Source: Conchocele bisecta
Taxonomy: Eukaryota > Mollusca > Bivalvia > Lucinida > Thyasiridae
Assembly (NCBI GenBank): GCA_029237695.1
Contig: CM055266.1
Span: 12,541,805 to 12,605,804 of the forward strand
DNA length: 64,000 bases
Reading direction: 5' to 3'
Under the pieces are notes generated by a model that was not told the DNA's origin, searched no databases, and saw nothing but the letters and a program-made list of their open reading frames with translations. Below, piece after piece: positions 34,155-46,359 of this stretch; position 1 is the stretch's first letter, and each line of letters opens with the position of its first letter. The position numbers and the translations under genes were made by a program.

Positions 34155-34225
34155 ATTCATGCCACCGCAATGATAGTTGTCGGTGGCATATTATAGTGTT
34201 TACCCTGTCCGTCCGTCGGTCAGTA
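34155..34225 (+). repeat. Variant family F head
   Basis: A hairpin (ATGCCACCG at 34159, complement to 34189), then ATAGTGTTTACCCTGTCCGT and a short CCGT run. It differs in the loop from the main family F copies. Confidence 0.65.
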
Positions 34226-34529
34226 GACAATGTTCCTTGTCCGGCGAACTACTTGTACAGTTTTTGGCCAATTCTCTCAGTATACATTATATTCTGTATA
34301 CAGCCCTACCATCAAGTGCAGGAGTGCATAACGTACATTTTTTAGCTGTCCCCGGATCCATCCGCAGCTATGCCCCTTTTTCGACTCTGACTGTTTTCCC
34401 TGTCCGGTATAAATCCCAACCAAGTACCAAAGTGAGTAACATAAAATGTTCCCGATCCATCCGCAGGTATACCCCTTCTTCGAAATTATTTTTTCTCCAA
34501 TCACTCACTCAATGATAGCTGTTGTATTC

Positions 34530-35490
34530 ATACATTCTCAACAGTGGTGGATTTTGTTGATTTCTCAGTCAAATAACAGTGTTTTTTGTCAAGGATTCTT
34601 TCATGGAGTAGCTTCACAATACATATCATATGGATTTTGCACGTATATGGTCAGTGTACAACATAGATGTGAATGAGTGGTGTCACAATCCCTATTTAAT
34701 GTTCTGTGAGGGTCGTTCAACAATTCAATAATGATTTTCTTTTCTCTGTGAAATGACAATATTTCTTTCATAGAGCTGCTGGACAATAATTATACTATGG
34801 ATTATGCAGGTATATGGTCAGTGTACAACAGAGACATGAGTGAGTGGTGTCACAATCCCCATGGAATGTGCTGTGAGGGTTGTTCAACACTAAAATTATG
34901 ATTTTTTGTATTTTACTCCGTCAAATGACAAAATGTTTGATCCAGGTTTCTTTCATAGAGTTGCTGGACAATAAATATACTATGTATTATGCAGGTATAT
35001 GGTCAGTGTACAACATATACCTGAGTGAGTGGTGTCACAATCCCCATGGAATGTGCTATTAGGGTTGTTCAACACTAGAATGATGATTTTTTTGTATTTT
35101 ACTCCGTCAAATGACAAAGTGTTTGGTCTAGGTTTCTTTCATAGAGTTGCTGGACAATACTTATACTATGGATTATGCAGGTATATGCTCAGTGTACAAC
35201 ATAGACACGAGTGAGTGGTGTCACAATCCCTATGGAATATGCTGTGAGGGTTGTTCAACACTAAATTGATGTGTTTTTGTATTTTTCTCTGCTAAATGAC
35301 AAAGTGTTTCATCAAGGTTTCTTTCATGGAGTTGCTGGACAATACATATAATATGGATTATGCAGGTATATCGTTAGCGTACAACATAGACATGAGTGAG
35401 TGGTGTCACAATCCCTATGGAATGTGCTGTAATGGTCGTTCAGCACCAAAATAATAATGTTTTGTATTTTACTCTGTCAAATCACTACAC
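34530..35490. repeat. Tandem array, about 5 x 184 bp
   Basis: The word TTTCTTTCATAGAGTTGCTG occurs near 34595, 34763, 34947, 35131 and 35317, each followed by TATGCAGGTATATGGTCAGT and GAGTGGTGTCACAATCCC. The last three periods are 184-186 bp. Frames inside are short and broken, so this is not coding. Confidence 0.85.
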
Positions 35491-36670
35491 TGGAAATCCG
35501 GGATCCGCCAAATACCAGACTGCAGATGAGAGCTACACTACGACTTACATTCGCAACACAGGACCATGGTTGGTTGCCTGCATCTAAATGTCTTAGTTAC
35601 ACGTATCCAAGCCGTAAACAATAGTTTAACTTCACTGGCTAACGGGTGAGGCTAAATATAAGCGCGGGGACAACCTTATCTACCGCTGGGGCCGCTTAGA
35701 ACATTCCCCTAATGTCAACCTCTCGCTATCTTTCGGAGCATATTTGTCGCTATCTCTCGGAGCTTATCTATCGCTACCTTGATGTTACCAACTTTTACTG
35801 TAGTTCAACTTGACCTTCAAGTTAACAACATGTAAGAACACAATTCTACTGTATCACACCTGAGGAATACTAAAACGAAGCACATATCATGAAAAATGTA
35901 TCATCTAGATCTAATTTATTTTATTATATACTATATAAAAAATCTATAAAAATGGTGTAAAAAAGATCCCTTGATAAAATTTAACCAAAATTATGTTAAC
36001 TGAACTGTGTTTTTGAAGAAATACTGTGATTTGGAAACCAGATACAAGTAAATTTCATTCATACAACACTACAAACTACACTCTGAAGTGAATGCACCGA
36101 TACAGGTTTTCTCCTATCTTCGGAGCTTGCACTAACTTCGGGGCTTTTCTTTTATTCACGCGCAATGGCAGCTCGCGAATTTGATGACGTCACCTTTCAT
36201 TCAATCCGGAAGTAAACAGTACGCTGTCACTACTGAAGGAAGAAAATGAGGGAAAAAAACAACTATTTGAATCCAATTTTGGTGTTAAAACTACTTTTTA
36301 AGGTGAAATATTTTTTTATCAAATCGATCGACACAATTTGTAAGTAATTTACCATGTTACTTTTTGTTTTATTTGGAAAATCTAGCTCCAATTTTACTTT
36401 CAGCGTCTTTGACAACTGGTCATGTGACATTTTGATCAGAGTGACTTAGATGCTTAAGTCGACAGTTGTGTTTAGTGTCCATTTTCACGGTCGATTTTCA
36501 CAGAAACAATTATGTTATCTATCATTAGAGATTCATTCCAAATCTGACTATATAAAAAAAAGATCCCTTCATAAAATATAACCAAAATTATATTAATAGT
36601 TAATAGTCTACTAGCCAATTGGTGAACCGGGAAATGTTGAGTACTATAAGGTTTTATGCTTGAAATTAGA
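35491..36670. other. No gene; fragments shared with 51500-51745
   Basis: CTATCTTTCGGAGCATAT-like words repeat at 35728-35765. Bases 36005-36110 (AAGAAATACTGTGATTTGGA, then AACACTACAAACTAC) match 51600-51745 directly. Bases 36615-36668 (GAACCGGGAAATGTTGAGTA) match 51510-51565 inverted. Confidence 0.55.
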
Positions 36671-36959
36671 CTATATATCATGTTTAACTTCTATTTTTCA
36701 TTATCTGACTTTTTTCATTTATTATTTTCTTTGCTATAGAGACTGGCTTCCATCCCATTGGGTCACATAGCGAAATCTAAACTCGAATACTCGATACGAA
36801 TACGCGCATAATTTTGACACTTCGTGAACTGTACGATACCGAAATCATCTGACAATACGTTTAAATAATATTAATACACAAAATTTCATTCATAATTTAT
36901 ATGCAACTACTTTCCTTACTAGTTATTTCTCAACATTTCTTTGAAAAACAGCGTGCATG

Positions 36960-39670
36960 ACACGTTCAGTTTATCACCGTCGCCATTTTTAAATGGTAAA
37001 AATCCAACATGGCCGCCAAACGTAACATGATATTTTGCATATGACTGCTCCCACGTACACTCCATATGAAAACAACAAGTATACTAATCTTGGATATATT
37101 GACATGATAAACGCTTACAGTAAATTTGATAGTAACTAGACACATTTGTGACGAGCGAAAGTCCAAGATGGCCGCCATATATACAGAAATTATCCCATGA
37201 CGATCATCACAGAGAATAATAATTAAGTATATAATTGCACATCGATGTCATATCGTAGTAAATTGGAATAAAAGTACTGAAGTTATGTATACTATGAACG
37301 TTTTTACTAACTTAGGAATACAAATAGATAACTACCAATAGCAGAAATCATAGATGGCCGCCAAATATAAAAATAATGTTGCCTTATATTGAACAAATTG
37401 CATATAATTACTAGGATTATAAGTAAATATATCTCTTAGATACTTATATACATGGCAGACGTATATAAAGATAAATTACCTCGCAATGGCAATCATATCG
37501 TGTAATGATTCAATATTACATTTCAAAGGAAATAAATATATGGCTAATGGATGCAGTATACATGGACAACAACTATTACCCAACAGTCCCAACATTAAAA
37601 AAAAACAATCATATTGAAGTTCAGTACACGAAGACATGACAACAAGAATGCCGCTTTAGTATTGTCAAAACATTCCAGTTGGGTGTTTGAACCTGATTAG
37701 ACACCATATAATTTCTCCCGCAAGCCTCTCCATCATAAGTGAAAAGGACAGTATTATACAAGGCAATGATGAATCAAAAATGATTAATGCATGTATACTG
37801 TACACAGAAAGACATTAATTACACAAAATGTATCGGTTTCCGTAATTGAAAGCTAATATTGTAAATATAACTATAAGAAAACAATGATATAATTATGATG
37901 ACACAAACAGTATTTTCATATTAGTCTATTAAATTGCGTGAATACTGTATGCCTCGTATCCATATTATGGTACCTTGAAGTTTGTCACGTTCTATATATG
38001 GTTGTGTACCATGTGTATTGCTGTCTGCATGTACTATAATCGTTTTTGTTACCTTGATTATTTAGTAGTGACACAATTAGATTGTCTGTCATATAATATC
38101 AATTACATTTGTATTAGCTGTGTCCTACCTGTGGTATTTAATATATAGCATCTCCATGTTCTTCTCGGAATTATTATATTTGTGATTACGGTTGTTTTCT
38201 TTGATCCACATTTATGTATACTGACGGCGTCATGTCTTAGTTTTTACATATCATATGCATTCACAGGTGCTGAATTCTGTCATATGTTTAAATAAGTAAA
38301 ACTCATTAAATGGCATATAACTACACAATAATTCGACAAAAATAAAGTATTTGTATTGCTTATCTTTGAAACAATACACAGAGAAAATTCGTGTACAAAC
38401 ATTACCTCATCATATAAATATGTTGCTCTACAAATGCGATAGTGGTCTGAAAACACATCAATTACTTGCAGCTTACAAAGTAATAAGTGATATTAAAGTG
38501 GTGTACATCAACCATCATGTGCATACAGCCGCTTTGTGGAAACCGACTACTTTCACAGAAAGAAAACATGTGGCCAATACTATCAGCTATGTGGTTGTAC
38601 TAAGTAGGTTGAAAGCACGTAATGGTAGCCAGAAACTGGAATAAGCTACTGGATGGCTGAACTATGTTATTGTACGTAGTCACCGATTGTGACATAAATA
38701 TATAGACGTATCATCCATTTGTACTTATTCAATTGCTATATCCAGACACTCAAGTTGTTAATGACACTATCTAGAGGAGCCATTTCATGCGATGTTGCAC
38801 AGTAAATCACATTGAGCATTTGCGTTTTTTGGAGCCAATGATATAAACGACGACATCTGGTGTTTTTACAAATTGGGAAGGCCTTGAAGTATATTGTAAA
38901 GTACAATATATCTCCCTGCCAACAATAGAAGTATGAATGCTGCTATGGAATGGCAAGACAAGACAAAACAATATCAAAATATCTAACTGAATGCACGAGT
39001 TTAAATCTTATATTATAATATAATTGTATTACTATTATAAAGTACAATATTCATATCCGGCGGCCATATTAGACTTACGTTATTGCCGATACTGTCTAAT
39101 GGTGTATACCAAGGTGTAATTACATAAGCTATTTATTACACAAGTTAGTTATCAGGTAATATGATATTTGGTGGTCACCTTGGACTAATGCGATTGAAAC
39201 ATGTGTCTAAATACATACCCAATGTATTGGAATAATTATATACCTAAATACAATATTGGTATGCAAATTCGCTCTGATATGATTGCAAGTATATAGTGTT
39301 TCTTATTTCAAGATACGGTTGCAAGTACATTGTAATATATTCATATATGGCTGCCATCTTGGATTTGTGTTATATAGATTAGTATATAATTTCACATCAA
39401 AGTTACAAAAAACACACATTCATTGTTTTAAACACATAATTAAAAAACGTATATTCTTTGATATGACGAATTAGTGAAAGTATGTAAAATAGTCACATTT
39501 GGCGGCCATCTTGGATTTTTTTATATGCAGTTAAAGAATTGAATTTTAAAGTTGGCCGTTTGTGTCAACACGCTAATACATTCATTATACTCTCTTAGAT
39601 GGTTTAATTTCCTCCTGGGGATGCAATTATATCGCACAATATATATTGGTGGCAGCCATCTTGAATTTAT
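36960..39670. repeat. Eroded repeat region with recurrent GGCGGCCATCTTGGAT
   Basis: Copies of the motif, in either strand, occur near 36980, 37008, 37170, 37353, 39060, 39350, 39500 and 39655, spaced a few hundred bases apart in AT-rich sequence. No reading frame is supported; a 97-codon frame at 38351-38644 lacks motifs. Best read as decayed units of the same repeat seen at 40991-41300 and 51050-51500. Confidence 0.5.
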
Positions 39671-40160
39671 GCAGATTTCTCCAAATGCTCAAGGGTAACA
39701 GATTTTCATCAGTCGGATTCTAAAACTAGAAAGTCTACATAGGCAAAATCAGTAGTAAAAAACTTAAGTTATTCAAAACGAAGTTAAGCCCCAAAATCGG
39801 CCTTTGGCCGCAGGACTAAAAACAGAATTACGGAAGTTAATTTATTCTGCCGGAAATTCTTCGGCAAAATGGCGACAGTAGCGTGTAAACTTTGTACACT
39901 TTATGTAGTCGGACAAAAGGAGCGATAAACACTTTATTTTAATAGGCAAGTCACCCATTGTAACTCATACAGGCTATTTAATATAATTTCTGGCTTTGCA
40001 CTGCTGGTTTAGCACCATTAGACGCGTATTTAGACAATAATCGACAGATTTCAATTCTTGAAATCAAGTCGCAACAGTAGGTATCTTTGAGGTCTATGGC
40101 TGTAACGGTAGTGAAAGCCATAGCGCTATGTCTAGCTTGAAATGTAATATATAGGTCCTA
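39671..40160. other. No recognised feature
   Basis: No gene. The last 30 bases (GCTTGAAATGTAATATATAG to GGTCCTA) are one side of the repeat interrupted by the 40161-40990 element. Confidence 0.4.
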
Positions 40161-40990
40161 CCCAGCTAGCAATCTACATGGGACCCATATGGGCCCCATA
40201 TCCTTTTCTATATGGGCCCCATGTGGGCTACCCATATGGGGCCTATATGGGTTTTGCAAACGGGATTGGCATGGGTCCCATATGGGATACCCATATAGGT
40301 CCCATATGGGTCCCATATAGAAATTGATATGGGACCTATATGGGTCCGATATAGATATTGATATGGGACCTATATGGGACCCACATGGGTCCGATATAGA
40401 AATTGATATGGGACCTATATGGGATATCTATATCGGACCCATATAGGTCCCATATCAACCAGCTTTTATGGGCATACCCGTATATAGCCCACACAAGGAC
40501 CCATTAGCGCCTAGGCGCGTTTTAATATGGGACCCGCATGGGACCCATATCAACCAGCCCATATCGACCTGCCCGTATATCGCCCACATAGGACCCATTA
40601 TAGCGACTAGGCGTTATAATATGGGACCCGCATGGGACCCATATTAACAGGCCCATATGGGCCAGCCCGTATATAGCCCACATAGGACCCATTATAGCGA
40701 CTATAGGCGTTATAATATGGGACCCACATGGGACCCATATTAACAAGCCCATATGGACCTGCCCATATATAGCCCACATATGACCCATTAGCGACTATGC
40801 GTTTTAATATGGGACCCACATGGGACCCATGTCAACCAGCCAATATGGGCCTGCCCATATATAGCCCACATATGACCCATTAGCGAATATGCGTTGTAAT
40901 ATGGGACCCACATGAGACCCATATCAACCAGCCCATATGGGCCTGCCCATATATAGCCCACATAGGACCCATATGGGCTTGTGAGCTGGG
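40161..40990. mobile_element. CATATGGG-rich element with inverted ends and TA duplication
   Basis: The left end CCCAGCTAGCAA and the right end TTGTGAGCTGGG are near complements. TA precedes and follows the element (40159-40160, 40991-40992). The flanks are continuous in an uninterrupted relative at 51475-51500, which has a single TA at the same place. The interior is built from CCCATATGGG-type palindromes, and its right part is about five units of near 100 bp ending in ATATAGCCCACATAGGACCC. No coding capacity is credible. Confidence 0.8.
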
Positions 40991-41300
40991 TAAGGACTCA
41001 GAAACTGCCGGATGCTAAGTTTCAAATGTTTAGCATTTTTCATAATTGACCTAATTAGCATATTAATTAGGTCAAATCACCAAAGTAAGCCTATCTTCCT
41101 TAATAAGCCACATATATACTTAATTTGGGTGCCTATACCCATGTTTTCGACCCAAAATAATCGATCTAACACAGTCCCAAGCACATACATAAATTACAAC
41201 CTCCTGAAATCCAAGACGGCCGCCATTTATAATGAATTAAATGGTAAAATCGTCATAACTCAACTACATTTGCATATAGATAATTTGTTTGATGTCTAGC
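40991..41300. repeat. Arm of a 10-kb-spaced inverted repeat (left)
   Basis: AAGGACTCAGAAACTGCCGG, the palindromic TGACCTAATTAGC..GCTAATTAGGTCA-type core and GACGGCCGCCATTTATAATG are the inverse of 51185-51490. Together with 40130-40160 it is one copy of a dispersed repeat split by the CATATGGG element. Confidence 0.8.
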
Positions 41301-42274
41301 CATATGTTGTCGACACTATAGGGTTTCGATTTAGCATGTTTTCAAACCCCAGCACTCTTCTGAACACTCCTTATTATGTAATATGGCCGCTATTCAAAAA
41401 AGGTTAAGAAAATCATCAAGACCCATCAATATCCATAGATAGCGACTTCGTGTTGGTTTTTATTTTGACCATAAATTCATTTATAATGGTTCTTAATATA
41501 TAAATTTGAACAACGCATAATTATCGAAGTATGTATTTGATATTATGTCCCCCTTCTGCCCTTGCAGCTGTAGAAAAATAATATATGGACGAGCACTTTT
41601 TATATAACTGTACAGGTATGGTGATTGTACATTTGCAACGTATGCACTGTGGTTTTCAGAATATTTGATGGCACAGTTGAACATGTATCGCAATGGATAT
41701 TGGATATTCCACGATGACATCAAATTTACCAACAAACAACATCAACAGTAATGGTTAATAATCCAGTAAGCACTGTGAAACATACAAGACTGGAGAGTCA
41801 TCAAAATACATAGCATTGACCACCATAAGAAAAAGGGTGAACAGATTTAACGTCCGACCAACAAGTAAGTCATGTACAGACGTGATCAATGTTACATATC
41901 TTATCTGACAGACAAGAGGAATGGGAATGCTATGTATATCGTCGTATCCAGATCGATCATTGAGCACCCAAACACCTGAATGTTAACATATATGGCAACA
42001 CGTTACCAGGAGACTCCTGCATCATCATCCTGCAAAACCATTCAAGACACCGTTACAAGGTAACTATTATTATATGCACCTGCAGCACTTTGTAAGAATA
42101 TGTGCCAATTAAAAAATTTAAATAAATTTTGAATTCACAAAATTTTCAATTGTTAATTAAGTAATTGGTGGACACAATCACTGAACAGCACATATACGTG
42201 CATACTTAAAACATTATTGTTACAGTAGCAATTGTGTATGTCGACAAAATGTATGCAAACTAAAACACAATTTT
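41301..42274. other. No recognised feature
   Basis: Only short frames without motifs. A small family H remnant (TTTTACGAAGTTTAGTGAAA then TGGGCCCC) lies at 42285-42317. Confidence 0.4.
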
Positions 42275-42387
42275 TACGAACTTCTTAAATTTTACGAAGT
42301 TTAGTGAAATGGGCCCCTGAACGTATTTATAATTGTATCCTAAAACAATTGGTGAATCAACAGGATCAAAGATGGACACTATCTGTC

Positions 42388-44640
42388 TCAGTAATCACTT
42401 TCATATTCATGGTCGCGATCGCTATCTACATCCTCTTCCCATTCGTCACCGTCTCCTTCATCATCATCTCGTTGTGTCAATGCATTATAGCACTCGTCCC
42501 CTCCTTCGCATGCACAGTAGCTGGTGCAAGACAGTACATTTGCTGTGCAACTACACTTCAAGTTGCTTGCCTTCCCCTTCGCTCGACAACTGAAGCTGTC
42601 CATGAGTGTTGCAGGTACGTATGTTCCTTGGAGAGCATTGGCATCACTTGACCATTGTCATGAACATCCCATCCGTAGTCAATAATTGTGACTGCAGGAG
42701 GGTCAGCACTGTCAGCAGCCTTCCACAATATCATTTGGAGATGAGCTCTCTGGAGATGGAGGGCCAGGTTGGTGTTTGTTGGTGGAAGGGACTTCAGAGC
42801 TGGAGAATTATTTCGCTTGCGAAAAATATCATAGCTAGCAGCATTCAATGAAGAGCTCTTCTTCTGGAGTAGAGGACCAAGAAGAAGCTGCATGGTACCA
42901 GTTGCCATCAGGGCGGTCTGAGTTGAACCAGCCTCTCATAGAACTGTGTCGAGTCCAGCGATGTCATTCTGAGTGAGGACTCTCAGGGCGGACACCTTGC
43001 CTTTCCCATTAGGGTATGACACAGTGTCACATCCTGAGAGCGCATTCATTCCTAAAAGTATCTTGCACTTCTTCCTGAGCTTGGCGACAGTGGCATTGAT
43101 GTTGAGTACTGACCCATCCCACTTGATTACGCTTGATTTCCAGCACCAGTACACGAGAAGAACGAATACATCTGTATCATCACATAGTTTACGTACAGTC
43201 CTAGCTCCCGCTGACGCAGCGTGTAACATGTAGCTGATGAGGAATATGTCTGCTTCATCATGGCGCGCAATACCATTGGTTCGGCTGACAAGTTCAATGT
43301 TGCTGCCTTTGTCATGTGACCCAGTGCTCAATGGTACATGCCACTATTCTGAGATACATACTTGGCAGCTGACTTCCTGAAGCGTAATACTTCATCATAG
43401 GAATAAACTAGACCATGTTCGTTTAGTGAGCTTATAAGCTTTGAGCTTCCAAAAGTATGGTGCAGTTTTACTGCGAGACCTAGACTAGTTTGATTAATAC
43501 ATTTGCTGACATGCTGCTGGAGACACTGGGCGAGAGTGAGTGATACTTTGGACGTCTCGCCATTAGACACAAAACTAGAGACACATTTTAGCAGAGTTGA
43601 ACTTGTGTCTTGAACAGTTTTCTCATACCTAAAGCTATTCATGTTGTAATCCCGGGGTAACGAAATTTGTCTGACTTCTGCCTTGACTTTTCTGATCATC
43701 ATCAACATCAGAAACAAATGACTGCTTCACCAGTTTGAGAGACTTGCCAACAAACTTCCGAAAGCCGACAAGGGAAGAACAACCTTCTAAAGGCAACACG
43801 ACAATCTCATCACCAAAGTACTCAGTCAAGTGTACAATCATTTGTTTTCTAGTTAGGAGACCGGAATTGTGAGTATAAACAGCATGTAGTTCAGCTAATG
43901 TCCACGTAACGGAAATGTTAGTTTTCATATGGTTGATTACAGACTGTAATGATTCATCAACACATGGTTTAAAATATTCAGATTTGGTTGAGTCAATGGG
44001 TACCTTTCTGAATGTATTGCAACATGTAATATGATACTGATGAGCATCTGCTGCTGGTAGATCGGTTTGAGCACCGTTGACTCTAAACTCAACGGTTCTG
44101 GACCAATTATCTCGTCGTTCATCACATATGTCAAGTATCACCTGTTTGAAAGTAGGTTGAATAATTGACCAGGCCTTGTTTCAGTCTCACATTGGCATAT
44201 AGGAACCCACTTATGGGGATTTTTGGGATCTTTATGGAAACACACGTTTCCACAAAATATACAATCTCTTTTTAATACAAAGTCAGACACTTGCGAACGA
44301 CTAAGTCGTTGTGGAGGTTCATCATCATGTGGCAAATCACTAGATTTTCTCTTGTTATTAACTAACACATTGCGGGACACAGATGTGCATGAACTGTAAC
44401 ACGATTTGTGGCATGATACTGTTGCATTGTCACCATCTGATGCAATTATATCCTTGAGTCGCACATGTATGGCATGGCCACATTATTGACTCCTGCTGAT
44501 AAGCGTTCGTATTCCAGCAAGCCCACATCACTTCCATTCCGTCCGTTTTCCAACACATGGAGCAAATAAGCACTGCATCGCAAGTACACATGATCTGAAA
44601 ACAAGAAACGTATTTCAAGTTGGTGTAAGGAGGCATTTAT
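42388..44640 (-). pseudogene. PIN-like (EAD/DTD/GCDT) + CXC protein gene, broken
   Basis: Minus-strand pieces in order: 44464-44138, a Cys-rich N-terminus (CHKSCYSSC, CIFCG, CQC), possibly zinc-binding; 44141-43635; 43717-43328, with SYDEVLRFRKSAAKY; 43331-42936, with HDEAD (residues 24-28 of that frame), DDTDVFVLL (51-59) and LSGCDTVSYPNGKGK (98-112); 42908-42558; and 42603-42388, with CSC..CTSYCAC..C, a CXC (tesmin-like) motif, then an acidic tail. EAD, DxD and GCD..GKG match the order of acidic motifs in XPG/FEN nucleases; this is inference. Frames change near 44150, 43700 and 43330, and a TGA stands at 42938-42936, so it cannot be read through as given. A splice acceptor-like TTTTCAG precedes 44593 on this strand. 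Relative to my memory of the family, a large middle part is missing near 43330. Confidence 0.65.
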
Positions 44641-45479
44641 ATTATACACTTAACGGATTTGATCAACCTGTTTATTTCAACGTTGGAAGACAATTTGAAA
44701 GCCATGTATATCTACTATGAACTGTATTATTAATTTAATAATTTCCATTTTGCAATAACTTGACAAGGATTATGCGTTAATTTCGTTTACTAGTTTGTTA
44801 TAATTTAACGTTGAATAAGGTCACCCGTCAAATGGAATGTCACCGATATTCATTGAATGTCTCGATTCGTTTTTTTGTACTATTTAATAATGCGTATAGT
44901 CCCTGCTTGCTGCAATAAGTTTGACACCGGCTTGTTATGGAATTTACATAATGATGCAACTCGCGTTGCAGGGAGTATTGTGGCAAACTTTATTTTAATC
45001 AGAGACAGCTCTGCAGTTGATCTTTTCCCGATGCCATGAAGCTAGTGACAAACTTGACCAACCCACCCCCAGATGCACATCAGCTATCAGCTGAGAAAAC
45101 TGGAATGTTTGTTGCAAGATTGGGATAGTGTGGAGGATCCAGGGGTTAAGAAATAGCTTTGGGTGGGTAGGGACAAGATTTGGAATGACAGATACGACCA
45201 ATGAAACATATCATATGTTACACCCATGCCTTACTGTTTACAGTGATTATGACATGGTATGTGACTCAAATCATACCAGTTAACGTGGTGTGGGACCTAG
45301 ATTAATTTATTTATTTGAAATGTTGCTTCTAGAAACTTTTTTGTTGTTGTTATGTAAACTTGTTGTTGTTGTTGTTGTTAATACAAAACTTACTTGAAAT
45401 CCTGCGCTTATTTGTTGGCAGCACTGCATAAATACGTGGATGTCGCCCCGTTGCGTCCTCCTTTTGCGCAGCTAACATC
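44641..45479. other. No recognised feature; GTT microsatellite
   Basis: Short frames only. A (GTT)n run lies near 45360-45380. This is the pre-insertion flank of the LTR element, ending in the target duplication CTCAG at 45480-45484. Confidence 0.45.
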
Positions 45480-45484
45480 CTCAG

Positions 45485-45709
45485 TGTTACGTTTTGAATG
45501 TATGGGTATGAATAAACACAACACGACTATTCTTGATTATAGTTTTATATACTAAGCATCTAAAGCACGGATATGTAATTCAGTGTAAGGCCGGAATAGG
45601 TGTCCCTGTAGCTGCTATTGTAGAGGTTTACATACAGTGTATTCCAGCAGCCTAGAAGTGTATACTGGCTTATAGGTAGACAGTGTAGTGTGTTAGTAAA
45701 TACATAACA
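45485..45709 (-). repeat. 3' LTR (225 bp)
   Basis: Plus-strand ends TGTTACG and ATAACA. Compared with the other LTR it lacks one A (in AATAAACAC), one T (in CTATTGTAG) and one base in the GTGTAGTGTG region. Confidence 0.93.
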
Positions 45710-45725
45710 TCCCCCTTTCTTTATT
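45710..45725 (-). promoter_or_regulatory. Polypurine tract
   Basis: Minus-strand AATAAAGAAAGGGGGA directly abuts the 3' LTR: the expected plus-strand primer for reverse transcription. Confidence 0.85.
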
Positions 45726-46359
45726 AAAGTTTTATAGCGAAAACTTTTAACAACAGTGTCAGCTTGATGCAAGGATCAGCGTTCTGGATTTCTGTCTCTT
45801 AAAATTAGTGGTGTGCAGCCTTCACTGACCATGGCTATATCATGAAAGTGGGTAACACATGTAATTTGATATTGCAGCCTATTAGAGTCAGCTGTGGAGG
45901 TAACTGTCCTGTTATCAAACAGTATCAGTCTGTATTGTTTCATCTGCAGGGTGTGTTGATGTCTAACAGTTAATTGGCTGACCTGAGCCATGAGATTAGA
46001 ACAATAAACATGTGCCATGTCTAATTATTGTTTGTCAGCTGAAACTAAAACAAGCGAACTACGCTTAACATGACCTATATACAACATTAATCCACCTGTA
46101 TGGAATGTGGCTGGCTTGTTGGCTTGGAAAGTAGGAGAAATGAATAGCGCTCCAGATAATCACATTAATTCCAATTTTGAGAATTTTCACTTTTACTCTG
46201 CTTTAAGCACTATTAAAATATATCCACTAGACAGAATAAACACTTGTGATATTTGGAACTTATTTAGAAGAACACATATTTTTATGCACACTAAATAGCT
46301 TAAAAACTTATCACCGATAGCATTACACTGTTTTCATAAATAACAGAACACTGCTGTAA

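Noticed and set aside
38351..38644. 97-codon plus-strand gene
   Set aside because: No recognisable domain; lies in eroded repeat sequence.
40522..40819. Met-Gly-Pro-rich minus-strand frames
   Set aside because: Translations of CATATGGG repeats.
42304..42851. Plus-strand frames of 80-115 codons opposite the PIN/CXC gene
   Set aside because: They are shadows of the minus-strand frames, which carry the recognisable motifs.
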